A model generated the notes under the pieces. That model saw nothing but the letters and a program-made list of their open reading frames with translations. It ran no database searches and was not told the origin of the DNA. This document shows positions 16,984-24,689 of a DNA stretch of 64,000 nucleotides, one piece after another; position 1 is the first letter of the stretch, and each line of letters starts with the position of its first letter. A program made the position numbers and the translations under genes. Source of the stretch: Martelella alba (GTDB lineage Bacteria > Pseudomonadota > Alphaproteobacteria > Rhizobiales > Rhizobiaceae); contig NZ_VHLG01000020.1 of NCBI RefSeq assembly GCF_006516955.1, positions 1 through 64,000 on the forward strand, given 5' to 3'.

Positions 16984-17808
16984 TTAGGCGGAAGAACACA
17001 ACCGCAAGACGTTGCGTTCTTCCGTCCGTTCGGGGCGTTGAGGGTTTGCCTGGCGGTTCGCCTTGCCTCGTTTCATCAATCGGGCCAGCAGTGACAATCT
17101 CTTGCGCGTGGCATCATCACGAAGAAGTTCCATGAAGATTTCATTCTCTAGCGCAATTCTGTCATCTTCTCTGTTCCTCTGGTGAAGCAGCCACCGCGTT
17201 TGTCTCAATGATTGACGCGGGAGCTTTGCCATGCGAGACGCAATAAGACAGGCTTCTCGTTCAAGGTTTACCTGATCCACGATCTCTGTGACAATTCCGG
17301 TTGATCTGGCGTCTCCGACCGACAGCGACTTCCCTAGAACGAAAATACTGAAAGCATTCCTGAGTCCAGTCAGTTCGGGCAGAAGTTGGCTCGATGCTGA
17401 TTCTGGCGCCAGCCCCCATTGAACAAAAGGCGATCGAAACGTGCTTTCGGGTGATGCAAGAACAACATCGAAGTGAAGAAGCATGGTCATGCCGATCCCA
17501 ACGGCAGGACCATCAACTGCCGCAATCAAAGGAATGTGTGAACTGATCAGCGCGCTAAAAAAACGTTTTGATGATCGGTTCAGATTACCTAGATCCTCTT
17601 TGTTCATGAAAGATGTTACGTCACTGCCTTCGCAAAATGATCGACTGCTGCTGGTAAACAAGACGCAGGCGATTTCCGGGTTTCGATTTGCCGCCTCCAG
17701 GAGTTTGGCAAGTCTTTCAAAGGTAGATGCTCGAAATCCTGGTTCCACAATCGTCCACTGAAAGCGAACAATCAGGAAACCATCCGCTCTTTCGATTTTT
17801 AGTGGCAT
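16984..17808 (-). CDS. Crotonase-family enzyme (enoyl-CoA hydratase/isomerase) in the luxI operon
   Basis: This 274-residue protein has the crotonase fold: oxyanion-hole motifs in SFCEGSDV (about 57-64) and DGPAVGIGMTMLLHFD (99-114), and GLAPESASS (132-140). The last motif resembles enoyl-CoA isomerases, with Glu136 as the likely catalytic acid. It would act on acyl-CoA or acyl-ACP double bonds. It is the third gene of an operon: its ATG overlaps the 71-residue gene by 10 bp, which overlaps luxI. This suggests that it shapes the acyl chain of the signal. The basic last 30 residues are unlike the family and may be run-on toward the IS junction. Confidence 0.85.
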   Translation of the reverse strand: MPLKIERADGFLIVRFQWTIVEPGFRASTFERLAKLLEAANRNPEIACVLFTSSSRSFCEGSDVTSFMNKEDLGNLNRSSKRFFSALISSHIPLIAAVDGPAVGIGMTMLLHFDVVLASPESTFRSPFVQWGLAPESASSQLLPELTGLRNAFSIFVLGKSLSVGDARSTGIVTEIVDQVNLEREACLIASRMAKLPRQSLRQTRWLLHQRNREDDRIALENEIFMELLRDDATRKRLSLLARLMKRGKANRQANPQRPERTEERNVLRLCSSA

Positions 17809-18014
17809 AGGTCGTCTCCCACGCTTGCTGAATGACGGGTGCCAGCTTGAAGGGTGTCGTAGGCGCGGTAGATATACATTGCGGTCTCCGCGTGACCTAG
17901 TTTCATCGAAACCTGCAGGGCAAAGTCCAGGAGATCTGTCAAATATCCTTTGTCAATTTGACGGACCGCCAGTTGGTCGCCTGTACGTTCCTTTAGTTCA
18001 GAGCGCGGCTTCAT
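17799..18014 (-). CDS. 71-residue protein between luxI and the crotonase
   Basis: The product starts MKPRSELKERTGDQLAVRQ and is probably a small helical cytoplasmic protein (GYLTDLLDFALQVSMKLGHAETAMYIYRAYD in two pieces of helix). No family is recognised. It overlaps luxI by 17 bp and the crotonase gene by 10 bp, strong evidence for coupled translation. Small proteins encoded directly after luxI genes occur in rhizobia (CinS after CinI, for example), but I see no clear similarity to CinS. It may regulate or assist signal synthesis. Confidence 0.7.
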   Translation of the reverse strand: MKPRSELKERTGDQLAVRQIDKGYLTDLLDFALQVSMKLGHAETAMYIYRAYDTLQAGTRHSASVGDDLCH

Positions 18015-18645
18015 AATGACCTCCGATCTTAGCCAGAGAGCCGAGAAATTGCACGACCGGCTCGTCAGTACCACGATAGCGGCGAACGGTTTGCAAGGTG
18101 GCCTCATCAAAATTTGCCAGGCTTGCGACGATTTTTTGATTTCCAATTTGTGTTTCCAACCCCAGAGGCTGGACGAAGAAGCCGAGTTGAATCGCACGAA
18201 GAACCCAGATCGTCTCAAACTCGATGATCACTTTGCGTATGCCAGACGCTAGCCCCCATTCTATGAAGCCAACCATCAATTCGCTTCCGACCGAGCCGAC
18301 TTCCCTGCGGCTTTGCCGATATGGACGATCAACGCAATAGCGCGTCAGTTCGTAGATGTCGGGTCCCTTTGGAGAGTCAATCTTGCACAGCTGCGGGAAT
18401 AGATCAGTCAAAAGGTGCGGCTTGTCTGAAGGAAGCATTCGTTGATAGCCAACGACCCGACCATCACGAACCGAAAGATGATGAATAGCATCGTCTGTGT
18501 CGAATTGATCAATCTCAAATTTCGCATCAGCCCGCGGCATGTCCCATTTGAGTTCTTCTATAAATATCCTGCGTCTAAGTTCGAATGCTTGTTCTATTAA
18601 CTCAGGATAGTATTGCGCATCGCGCCCGGAAATAACGTACATCAT
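17998..18645 (-). CDS. LuxI-family acyl-homoserine lactone synthase
   Basis: The 215-residue protein has the residues conserved in AHL synthases: Arg24-26, Phe28, Trp34, Asp46 and Asp49 in EIDQFDTDD, Arg69 (GYQRML), Phe83, Glu99 and Arg102 (YELTRYCVD). It would join an acyl chain from acyl-ACP or acyl-CoA to S-adenosylmethionine. I chose the ATG at 18645 because GGGGGA lies seven bases upstream; an adjacent ATG (18642) is equivalent. A TATAAT hexamer on the minus strand (18753-18748), about 100 bp upstream, may be the -10 box. No LuxR partner is in the window. The operon lies between two IS5 remnants. Confidence 0.93.
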   Translation of the reverse strand: MMYVISGRDAQYYPELIEQAFELRRRIFIEELKWDMPRADAKFEIDQFDTDDAIHHLSVRDGRVVGYQRMLPSDKPHLLTDLFPQLCKIDSPKGPDIYELTRYCVDRPYRQSRREVGSVGSELMVGFIEWGLASGIRKVIIEFETIWVLRAIQLGFFVQPLGLETQIGNQKIVASLANFDEATLQTVRRYRGTDEPVVQFLGSLAKIGGHYEAAL

Positions 18646-18850
18646 AACATAATCCCCCATTCAGATTGTGTTGCGATTTAATATTCTTGGGATTTTGAGT
18701 CGTGTGTGCGGGTGCGATCGCGGGAATTGCATTAACCATAAAAACTAATTATAGTTCAAATGAAATGTTAATATATACTTACAGAATCAGATTATTTTAG
18801 ATAATTGTAATTTAATATCAGAGGCAGATTCGAATTTATTCGGTTTAATT

Positions 18851-19450
18851 TCATAGTCTTGCGATGCGTCTTGTGAAGAGCTGTATGGAGGCGATGATGA
18901 GCCCTGCGGCTGCCGATGCGATGGTTTGTTCGAAATCCTTGGCAGGGCGGCGGTTGCGATTGAGCCATGTCAGGGTTCTCTCGACGACCCAGCGCCGGGG
19001 CAGCACCTCGAAACCTTGCGCCGTGTCGGAGCGTTTCATGATTTTGTCCGTCCACTTGCCAATCTGGCGCAGCGCCAGCCTGAGCTTGTCGCTCGCATAG
19101 CCGCCTTCGGCAAAAATGTGCCGCAGCCATGGAAAGCGCCTGATGATTTCTCGCAGCACCAGCGATGCGCCGTCACGATACTGGATATTGGCCGTGTGGA
19201 TCACGGCGTGAACGAGATTGCCATCCGTATCTGTGAGAATGTGGCACTTGCGCCCCTTGACCTTCTTGCCCGCATCATATCCGCAAGGCCCACCGCTTTC
19301 GGTGGTTTTTACGCTCTGGCGTCGATTACGCCAGCGCTTGGCGACGCCTCTCGGCCTTTCGCTTCGCGTCCGATCAGCAACAGCGCATGATTGAGCAGGC
19401 GTCACAGCCCATTGTCGCGCCACAGATAGAACCAGAGCGCCGTATGGTGA
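18851..19450 (-). pseudogene. IS5-family (IS1031-like) transposase remnant
   Basis: The intact stretch SVKTTESGGPCGYDAGKK, FAEGGYASDKLRLALRQIG and RWVVERTLTWLNRNRR is the C-terminal catalytic half of an IS5-family transposase. Upstream, similarity continues in another frame (WFYLWRDNGL, then a TGA where Trp is expected), with a one-base loss before SVKTTES. The N-terminal third is missing, cut off near the IS3 end at about 19506. The gene is dead and different in sequence from the IS5 remnant at 16022-16817. Confidence 0.85.
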
Positions 19451-19554
19451 AATGACCTGCCACTGAATTTTCATCCGGCTGCGATTAGAGCCTGGGCGGT
19501 TTTGCAGTGCGCCCATTTATTGGACCGCCGGCTGTTAGATTTTTCCGGCTCTGA

Positions 19555-19845
19555 TCACGATGGCGGGCTGGTCGCGCCACCGGGATTATGCAACGCGATC
19601 GGGACGTTGTATCCGATCGCCGAATGAGGACGATCCTCATTGTAGTGTCTACGCCAATCTTCCAACTTTTCGCGCGCATCCGTAAGGGTCATGAACCAGT
19701 TCGCATTCAGGCATTCCGAACGCAACTTGCTGTTAAAGGCTTCGATGAAGCCGTTGTCAGTCGGTTTGCCAGGCCGCGAGAAGTCCAGCGTAACCTTGTT
19801 CACATAGGCCCAGAGATCGAGGTCACGGGAGATAAATTCGCTGCC
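19555..19845 (-). pseudogene. IS3-family orfB, 3' part
   Basis: This fragment encodes the end of an rve-type integrase: GSEFISRDLDLWAYVNKV, DFSRPGKPTDNGFIEAFNSK and WRRHYNEDRPHSAIGYN. It includes the last catalytic Glu region. It joins in frame to the 5' part at 21479-22000 once the IS110-type element is removed (VDN followed by GSEF). Confidence 0.85.
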
Positions 19846-21478
19846 ATAGCACGTCGGGAAACAGTGCTGTCGATAGGTTGTGGCCACCCGCGGAGCCCAA
19901 AATAGCGTAGTGGGTGGCCATAACCGGTCCCAGGTCTCAACAGTGGTTTTGCTTAACCACACCGCTGAGGGTGCGTAGCACGGCTATGACCATCCATCAC
20001 ACTAATCCCGCGACCTTGCTGGTTGCTATCGATATCTCCAAGCATCGCCACGAAGTCTTGATTGGAATTCCAGGCAAGCAACGCCATCGTCGTATGACGG
20101 TCACCAATACGCTTGAGGACTTCAGAAGACTGTCTGCGGCCCTAGCCAGCTACGATCTGCCGGTGCGGATCGGGTTCGAGGCGACCGGTAACTATCACCG
20201 GCCGCTGGCGCACCATCTCGGCCAGTACGGGTTTGAGCTGAAGCTCGTCTCTTCTGTCGGCCTCGCCCGGACGCGGGAGGCCCTGCACAATAGCTGGGAC
20301 AAGAATGACCCGAAGGATGCTCAGGTTATCCTGCACATGCTCGAGATCGGAGCAGTGCAGTTTTTCCATGATCCCCTGGTCGTCGGAACAGCAGACATTC
20401 AGGAGCTCTCGAAGACCCACGAGATCGTCTCACGCTCCAAGACCGAGCTTTGGCACCGCATCCTGACGCATTACCTGCCACTCTACTTCCCCGAGGCTGA
20501 GCGGTTTCATCGAAGCTCTCGGACCGACTGGTTCCTGGCGTTTCTCGAGAAGTATCCGACACCGACGATGATTACGACCATGAACCGGGACGCCCTCATC
20601 GCAGATGCCTGGCAGGTGGTTGGCAAGAAGGTCTCCAAAGAGCGCTTGCTTTCAGACATTTACGCCACCCCTGTCGGCTCCGTGGGACTGCCTGTGCATC
20701 CGGATTCCGACGCTGTTCGCATGTTCCGCCTTGTCCTTGCCGAAGGCAGAAGCCTTGTTCGCCAACGCAACGAGATCGAGTCCAGGGCAGTCGAGCTGCT
20801 CTCCGAGTTGCCGGACTATCAGTTGCTGACAACCATTCCCGGTATCGGTCCGATCAACGCCATGACCATTCTGGCCGAGGCAGGTGACCTGCGCCGGTTC
20901 CGACATCACCGGCAATTCCTGAAGTTCTGCGGCATGGACCTCGCCACTGTGCAGTCTGGCATGTTCCGCGGTCAAAGCCGGATATCGAAGTACGGCAACG
21001 CCCGCTTGCGTCGTACGCTCTGGATGGCCGGCCAGACTGCCGTTCTCAAGCGGACCAACAGCTTTCGTGACAAGTTCGAACGCTACATCTCGAAAGACCG
21101 ACACAACGCTCATCTGCGTCGCAAGGCTTACACCGCGATCGCGGCAAAGATGGCGCGCACCGTACACGCCGTAGTTAAACACGACGAACCCTATCGCACC
21201 TTCTTCGAGGGGGTGAGCCCAGGCGGAAGGACCTCTCTCTGACACGAGCCGTGGAGGCAGGCATCTGACCTCGTAGACAATGTTCGGGCCTTCTGCTTGG
21301 GAATTGGGATCTCGTATTAAGGACGGTGAGGGCCGCCATCGCGCGTACCCTGTGTTTGCTATGGAAGAGATCATTTCTTGACGGCAGAGCCCGTCTGGGC
21401 AATCTTGACAAGGCACCCGGGACACCGGATGCCCTATGACCTGCTGACCTAAGCAGCCAGATTTTCTCGACATAGGAC
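19846..21478 (+). mobile_element. IS110-family (IS1111-like) element inside IS3 orfB
   Basis: Comparing the two halves of the interrupted orfB gives sharp boundaries: the host reads VDN up to 21479 and resumes GSEF at 19845, leaving an insert of about 1.63 kb. The insert has one intact plus-strand transposase. Short subterminal inverted repeats are present (TGGTTTTGCTTA near 19942 and TAAGCAGCCA near 21449), as found in the IS1111 group, and no target duplication is evident. It looks like the youngest insertion in this cluster. Confidence 0.75.
19986..21242 (+). CDS. IS110/IS1111-family transposase (DEDD type)
   Basis: The 418-residue protein has the N-terminal RuvC-like DEDD domain (LLVAIDISKHRHEVLIG, GFEATGNYHRPLAHHL, NDPKDAQVILHML) and the C-terminal IS116/IS110/IS902 domain (LLTTIPGIGPINAMTILAEAG, FCGMDLATVQSGMFRG). 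The length is normal and the frame intact. I chose the ATG at 19986 (MTIHHTNPATLL); an upstream in-frame start (19914) adds 24 unrelated residues. Confidence 0.92.
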   Translation: MTIHHTNPATLLVAIDISKHRHEVLIGIPGKQRHRRMTVTNTLEDFRRLSAALASYDLPVRIGFEATGNYHRPLAHHLGQYGFELKLVSSVGLARTREALHNSWDKNDPKDAQVILHMLEIGAVQFFHDPLVVGTADIQELSKTHEIVSRSKTELWHRILTHYLPLYFPEAERFHRSSRTDWFLAFLEKYPTPTMITTMNRDALIADAWQVVGKKVSKERLLSDIYATPVGSVGLPVHPDSDAVRMFRLVLAEGRSLVRQRNEIESRAVELLSELPDYQLLTTIPGIGPINAMTILAEAGDLRRFRHHRQFLKFCGMDLATVQSGMFRGQSRISKYGNARLRRTLWMAGQTAVLKRTNSFRDKFERYISKDRHNAHLRRKAYTAIAAKMARTVHAVVKHDEPYRTFFEGVSPGGRTSL

Positions 21479-22000
21479 GTTGTCGACCCGTATCGTCTTC
21501 GGGTAGCCGCCTTTCCTGCAAATCCGTTCCAGCGTTTGCACCACATCCTCACCGCGATAGGTAAAGCGCGGGTCGGTGGCCGGGCTGAAGCGGGAATGGA
21601 TATCCACAATGGTCAGGATTCGCAGCTTCTTGCCTGCCGCGAGCTGATCATGAACGAAGTCCATCGCCCAGATATCGTTCGGCCCTACGGCCTCCTGGCG
21701 ATCCTCGCGCAGCTTTGCCTTCACCCGGCGTTTCGGGTGCTTGTTCCTGAGCTGAAGCCCTAACGCCTTGTAAATCCTGCGGGTCTTCTTGATATTGACT
21801 GTCCAGCCTTCTCGTCGAAGGAGCACGTGAACACGCCGATAGCCAAACCGGACGCGTGTCTCGCATATCTCCTTGATCCGTCTTTCAAGAGCGGCCTGAC
21901 CGATGCGGCGGGACTTGTAATGGTAGGTCGAGGTGTCGAACGTCAGAACCTTGCAGGCTCGCCTGATCGACCCCCCCCATTCTACCAGCATCCCATCCAC
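21479..22000 (-). pseudogene. IS3-family orfB, 5' part
   Basis: The N-terminal half of an IS3-type transposase: an HTH_21-like region (RRIKEICETRVRFGYRRVH), then the start of the rve core (NDIWAMDFVHDQLAAGKK, ILTIVDIHSRFSPA) up to IRVDN. Here the IS110-type insertion breaks the gene, and the frame then reads a few IS110 codons to a stop. Confidence 0.85.
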
Positions 22001-22023
22001 AAGCTTGCGCGTTCGGGCAGGCC

Positions 22024-22289
22024 TCAGAGCTTTCGGCGGATGACATCCTGAAGCATCTCGCGGTCCAGCGTCAGATCCGCTACGATCCGTTTCAGTTTCG
22101 CATTTTCATCTTCCAAAGCCTTCAGCCGGCGCATCTCGTCAGGCAGAAGACCTGCATATTTTTTCTTCCAGTTGAAGTAGGTCGCCTGGCTGATCCCAGC
22201 CTTGCGGCAAATCTCCGCCACAGGCACACCGTCATCCCCTGCTTCAGAATAAACGCCTTCTGGGCGTCCGAAAACTTCGATGCCTTCAT
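22024..22289 (-). pseudogene. IS3-family orfA with a frameshift
   Basis: orfA starts MKASKFSDAQKAFILKQG and then, after loss of one base at the GGGG run, continues in another frame as DDGVPVAEICRKAGISQATY, NWKKKYAGLLPDEMRRL and DREMLQDVIRRKL. This is the HTH plus leucine-zipper protein of IS407-like elements. The frameshift removes the DNA-binding protein, so the element is inactive even without the IS110-type insertion. Confidence 0.85.
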
Positions 22290-22374
22290 CTCTTCCACTC
22301 CTTCTCCCAGCCAGAAAAATACCGCGGAAAACTCCAACATCAAACGATCTAGTTTTCAGGGGGCAGAGCACAGG

Positions 22375-22584
22375 TCAGGTGGACGAAAATTCCTGCGCGA
22401 CGCCCTCTACATGCTCGCCCTCGTCGCCATGCGCTTCAACAAACAGATGAAGGCGAAATACGAGGCGCTGAAAGGCGCAGGAAAACCCGGCAAAGTCGCT
22501 CTGACAGCGATCATGCGAAAGCTTATCGAACGCGCAAATGTACTCATCCGCGATGAGCGAAAATGGGCGCAAAATGCTGCTTGA
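22375..22584 (+). pseudogene. IS110-family transposase, 3' fragment
   Basis: About 69 codons encode the C-terminal end of an IS116/IS110/IS902 transposase: GGRKFLRDALYMLALVAMRF, KYEALKGAGKPGKVALTAIM and RKLIERANVLIRDERKW. It is not from the intact copy at 19986-21242, whose C-terminus is different. The rest of the gene was lost at the IS3 junction immediately upstream. Confidence 0.85.
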
Positions 22585-22669
22585 TCAAAACGGATACTCT
22601 AAACGTCGGAAACAAGCAACGAGCGGAAAATATTCAATACTCATTACGGAATGAAATATTAATTTGAAG

Positions 22670-22831
22670 TTATTTTAATTTGTTATTAAATTTAGCGAAT
22701 GTAAATGAAAATCCAAAAAAACCAAACAATATAAAATAAATGTAGAAAAAGTAATTACCGGTAATAAACAAAAATATTGCACCAAAAAAGAACATTGATG
22801 CAGCGAAAATGCGAAACAATATTAAAAGCAT
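22670..22831 (-). CDS. Small hydrophobic membrane protein (53 residues)
   Basis: A short minus-strand gene encodes MLLILFRIFAASMFFFG followed by two Phe/Ile-rich hydrophobic stretches and a basic end (KFNNKLK). A ribosome site, GAGGGA, lies seven bases before the ATG. The predicted topology is two membrane helices. No homologue is recognised. The local base composition is AT-rich compared with the surroundings, so the gene may be imported, or it may be a chance frame in AT-rich DNA; the ribosome site favours a gene. Confidence 0.45.
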   Translation of the reverse strand: MLLILFRIFAASMFFFGAIFLFITGNYFFYIYFILFGFFGFSFTFAKFNNKLK

Positions 22832-23337
22832 TTAGATTCCCTCTTCATATCGGTCGTTACATGAGATTAAATTTCGTTGAGTTCTCATGAGCTGGAGCGG
22901 GTGTCCGGCATTCATTGGCACAGAAGTTCGGCAGTGTTTGCTAGCCTGCTATGGCATTAATAGTGCGCTACGGTTGACGAAACTTCAATTGGAACCTCAA
23001 ATTCAGTTGAGTTCTTGATAGCTACGGCATTGCCGTCCTTACTTCATGCTCCTTGTGCAAATCAAGCAGGTCGCATTGAAATCTAAAAATCAAGGGAACC
23101 GCAATTCGAGGTTTTCCAATCGATCACTCAATCCAAAGCGGTATTGTCAATGTGTGCTGCTCCGTTTGATTGATTGGCGGATATTCGGGGACTAAATTTA
23201 CGCATTTCGAACTGACAGGCATGCTGGTGATGTAAAATTAAGCTGAGGAAGAGATTTCTGGCCTCCAGAGAGAGAGTGTCTTTGCCGTTTCAAATCGGTG
23301 TTTGCTGTGCCAGAAAGGGGTAATACAGGAGTGCCCC
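22832..23337. other. Gene-free intergenic region
   Basis: I see no convincing gene in these 506 bases. Two imperfect direct repeats around GTTGAGTTCT occur at about 22875 and 23005. The region presumably holds the promoter of the downstream plus-strand gene, for which I could not define -35 and -10 boxes. Confidence 0.5.
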
Positions 23338-24453
23338 ATGACTGACATTACCCTTGACTGGGCCGCCCGGCACATGCCGCGCGTCGCCCGTGCCGTTGCC
23401 AATCTTCCCGATCTTTCCGCCGTCCGGCTTTCCATGAGCATGCATCTCGACATGAAGATGCTGCCGCTGGTCGACGGACTTTGCAGGCGGGGTGCCAGCC
23501 TCTACATCACCACCTGCAACCCATCCACGGTTCGTGATGACGTGGTTGCTCATATGCGGGCGTCAGGTGCGCGGGTTGCGGCCTGGAAGGACATGCCGGC
23601 GGAGGCCTGGGCGGATGCGATTGCTGGCGGCATCGAATTCGGCCCGACCCATCTGTCGGAGATGGGGGCGGATTACACGCATTATCTGATGGAAACCGGT
23701 GTCGCCCTTCCTGACGTGAAGTGCGGCCTAGAGGCGACGGGCTCCGGTATCAACCGGCTGAAGGGCAAGCTGCCGCCTTGGCCGATCTTCAACTGGGATG
23801 ACGTGCCTGTGAAGGAGGGGCTTCACAATCGCCATATGGTCGGGCTGACAACCTGGAACGCTTTTTTTGCCCGCACGCTTTTAAGTCTGCATGAAAAGAA
23901 TGTTCTGGTGGTCGGTTACGGGTCTGTGGGGCAGGGACTGGCGGCCTCGGCACGCGCCTTTGGCGGCACGGTCATGGTCGCCGAGATCGATCCGGGCAGG
24001 CTCTTGCAGGCGCGCTATGATGGTTGGCAGACCGGGTCAGTCGAGGAACTGGCGCCGCGCGCCGATGTGATTGTCACCGGTACCGGCGGGCACCATGTTC
24101 TACCGTTCAAGGTTATAGAGACGCTGAGAGATGGGTGTTTCCTGCTCAATTCCGGCCACCGGATCGATGAGATCGAGCTCGAGCCGCTGCTGGCCCTGAC
24201 AGGTGAGGCGCCGGTGCCCTATGTCACCAGCCACCATTTGCCCTCCGGCCGGACAGTGCATCTGCTGGCCAATGGGGCCATGGCCAATCTGACGGCGGGT
24301 GAGGGCGACAGCCTCAATTCTTTCGATATCACGCTTGCGGTGATGGCCGAAGGGATCGGCCATATTGTCGGTGACGGCGAGACGGCCAAAGCGGGTGTCC
24401 ATCTTCTGCCCGATCCCGTCTGGGGCAGGGCCTGCGCCGACATTGGATCGTGA
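23338..24453 (+). CDS. Short S-adenosylhomocysteine-hydrolase-like protein
   Basis: This 371-residue protein follows the SAHH layout. The N-terminal substrate domain has SMHLDMKMLPLVDGLCRRGA and TTCNPSTVRDD in place of the usual HMT and NIFSTQD motifs. Next come GLTTWNAFF, a Rossmann motif VVGYGSVGQGLAA (SAHH: GYGDVGKG), VTGTGGHH, LNSGHRIDEIE (SAHH: NIGHFDNEI) and a final NAD/substrate region (HLLANGAMANLTAGEG). It is about 60-100 residues shorter than true SAHH and lacks the C-terminal KPDHYRY tail that binds NAD of the partner subunit. An AGGAG site six bases before the ATG fixes the start. Its substrate is uncertain. Confidence 0.8.
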   Translation: MTDITLDWAARHMPRVARAVANLPDLSAVRLSMSMHLDMKMLPLVDGLCRRGASLYITTCNPSTVRDDVVAHMRASGARVAAWKDMPAEAWADAIAGGIEFGPTHLSEMGADYTHYLMETGVALPDVKCGLEATGSGINRLKGKLPPWPIFNWDDVPVKEGLHNRHMVGLTTWNAFFARTLLSLHEKNVLVVGYGSVGQGLAASARAFGGTVMVAEIDPGRLLQARYDGWQTGSVEELAPRADVIVTGTGGHHVLPFKVIETLRDGCFLLNSGHRIDEIELEPLLALTGEAPVPYVTSHHLPSGRTVHLLANGAMANLTAGEGDSLNSFDITLAVMAEGIGHIVGDGETAKAGVHLLPDPVWGRACADIGS

Positions 24454-24459
24454 ACGCGG

Positions 24460-24482
24460 GCCCGGCAAGCCGGGCTCTGTTT
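24460..24482 (+). terminator. Hairpin terminator after the SAHH-like gene
   Basis: GCCCGGC-AA-GCCGGGC (24460-24475) followed by TCTGTTT lies seven bases after the stop codon at 24453. The stem is perfect over 7 bp. A near-identical hairpin lies at 24649-24670 on the other side of the convergent gap. Confidence 0.6.
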
Positions 24483-24536
24483 GCTGACAAAGCCATTCAG
24501 ATTGCATGTTTGAGGCGGAATAGCGCCTCCCTCCGT

Positions 24537-24567
24537 CGTCATTCCCGTGCTTGTCACGGGGATCCAG
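24537..24567. repeat. Palindromic intergenic element of alphaproteobacterial type
   Basis: CGTCATTCCCGTGCTTGTC followed by ACGGGGATCCAG has an inner inverted repeat CCCGTG/CACGGG. It resembles the small dispersed palindromes found in intergenic regions of rhizobia and Brucella relatives. Only one copy was noticed in this window, so the assignment rests on recollection of the family. Confidence 0.45.
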
Positions 24568-24648
24568 ATTCATAACGCATTGAATAGACAAGGTCTTTCG
24601 CGGCGCGACCGCGCTCAGGCTGAAAGGGGGCAGGGTTTGCCCGCAGTC

Positions 24649-24670
24649 AGAGCCCGGCTTGCCGGGCTCT
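24649..24670 (-). terminator. Hairpin after the ketoglutarate semialdehyde dehydrogenase gene
   Basis: AGAGCCCGGC-TT-GCCGGGCTCT forms a perfect 10-bp stem about 20 bp beyond the end of the minus-strand dehydrogenase gene. No strong T-run follows on the minus strand, so it may work with the facing hairpin at 24460-24482 as the boundary between convergent operons. Confidence 0.5.
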
Positions 24671-24689
24671 GTCAGTTTTGCACAACGCT

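Larger units (their letters stand above)
19506..22372 (-). mobile_element. IS3-family element split by an IS110-type insertion
   Basis: The orfA and orfB genes of an IS3-family (IS407/IS51-like) element lie on the minus strand. The right end reads inward TGTGCTCTGCCCCCTGAAAA, and a loosely similar TGCAGTGCGCCCA lies at 19506 as the likely left end; both ends are approximate. The element is interrupted by an IS110-type element between 19846 and 21478, and orfA carries a frameshift, so it cannot move by itself. Its insertion probably truncated both the IS5 remnant to the left and the IS110-family tail to the right. Confidence 0.7.

Noticed and set aside
18646-18850. Possible lux box upstream of luxI
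   Set aside because: I looked for an 18-20 bp palindrome of lux/tra-box type and found none with convincing symmetry; only a -10-like TATAAT is present.
19906-19925. Sequence resembling the 17-bp repeat at 15927 (GTGGGTGGCCATAACCGG)
   Set aside because: It has several mismatches and lies within the left part of the IS110-type element; similarity is probably chance.
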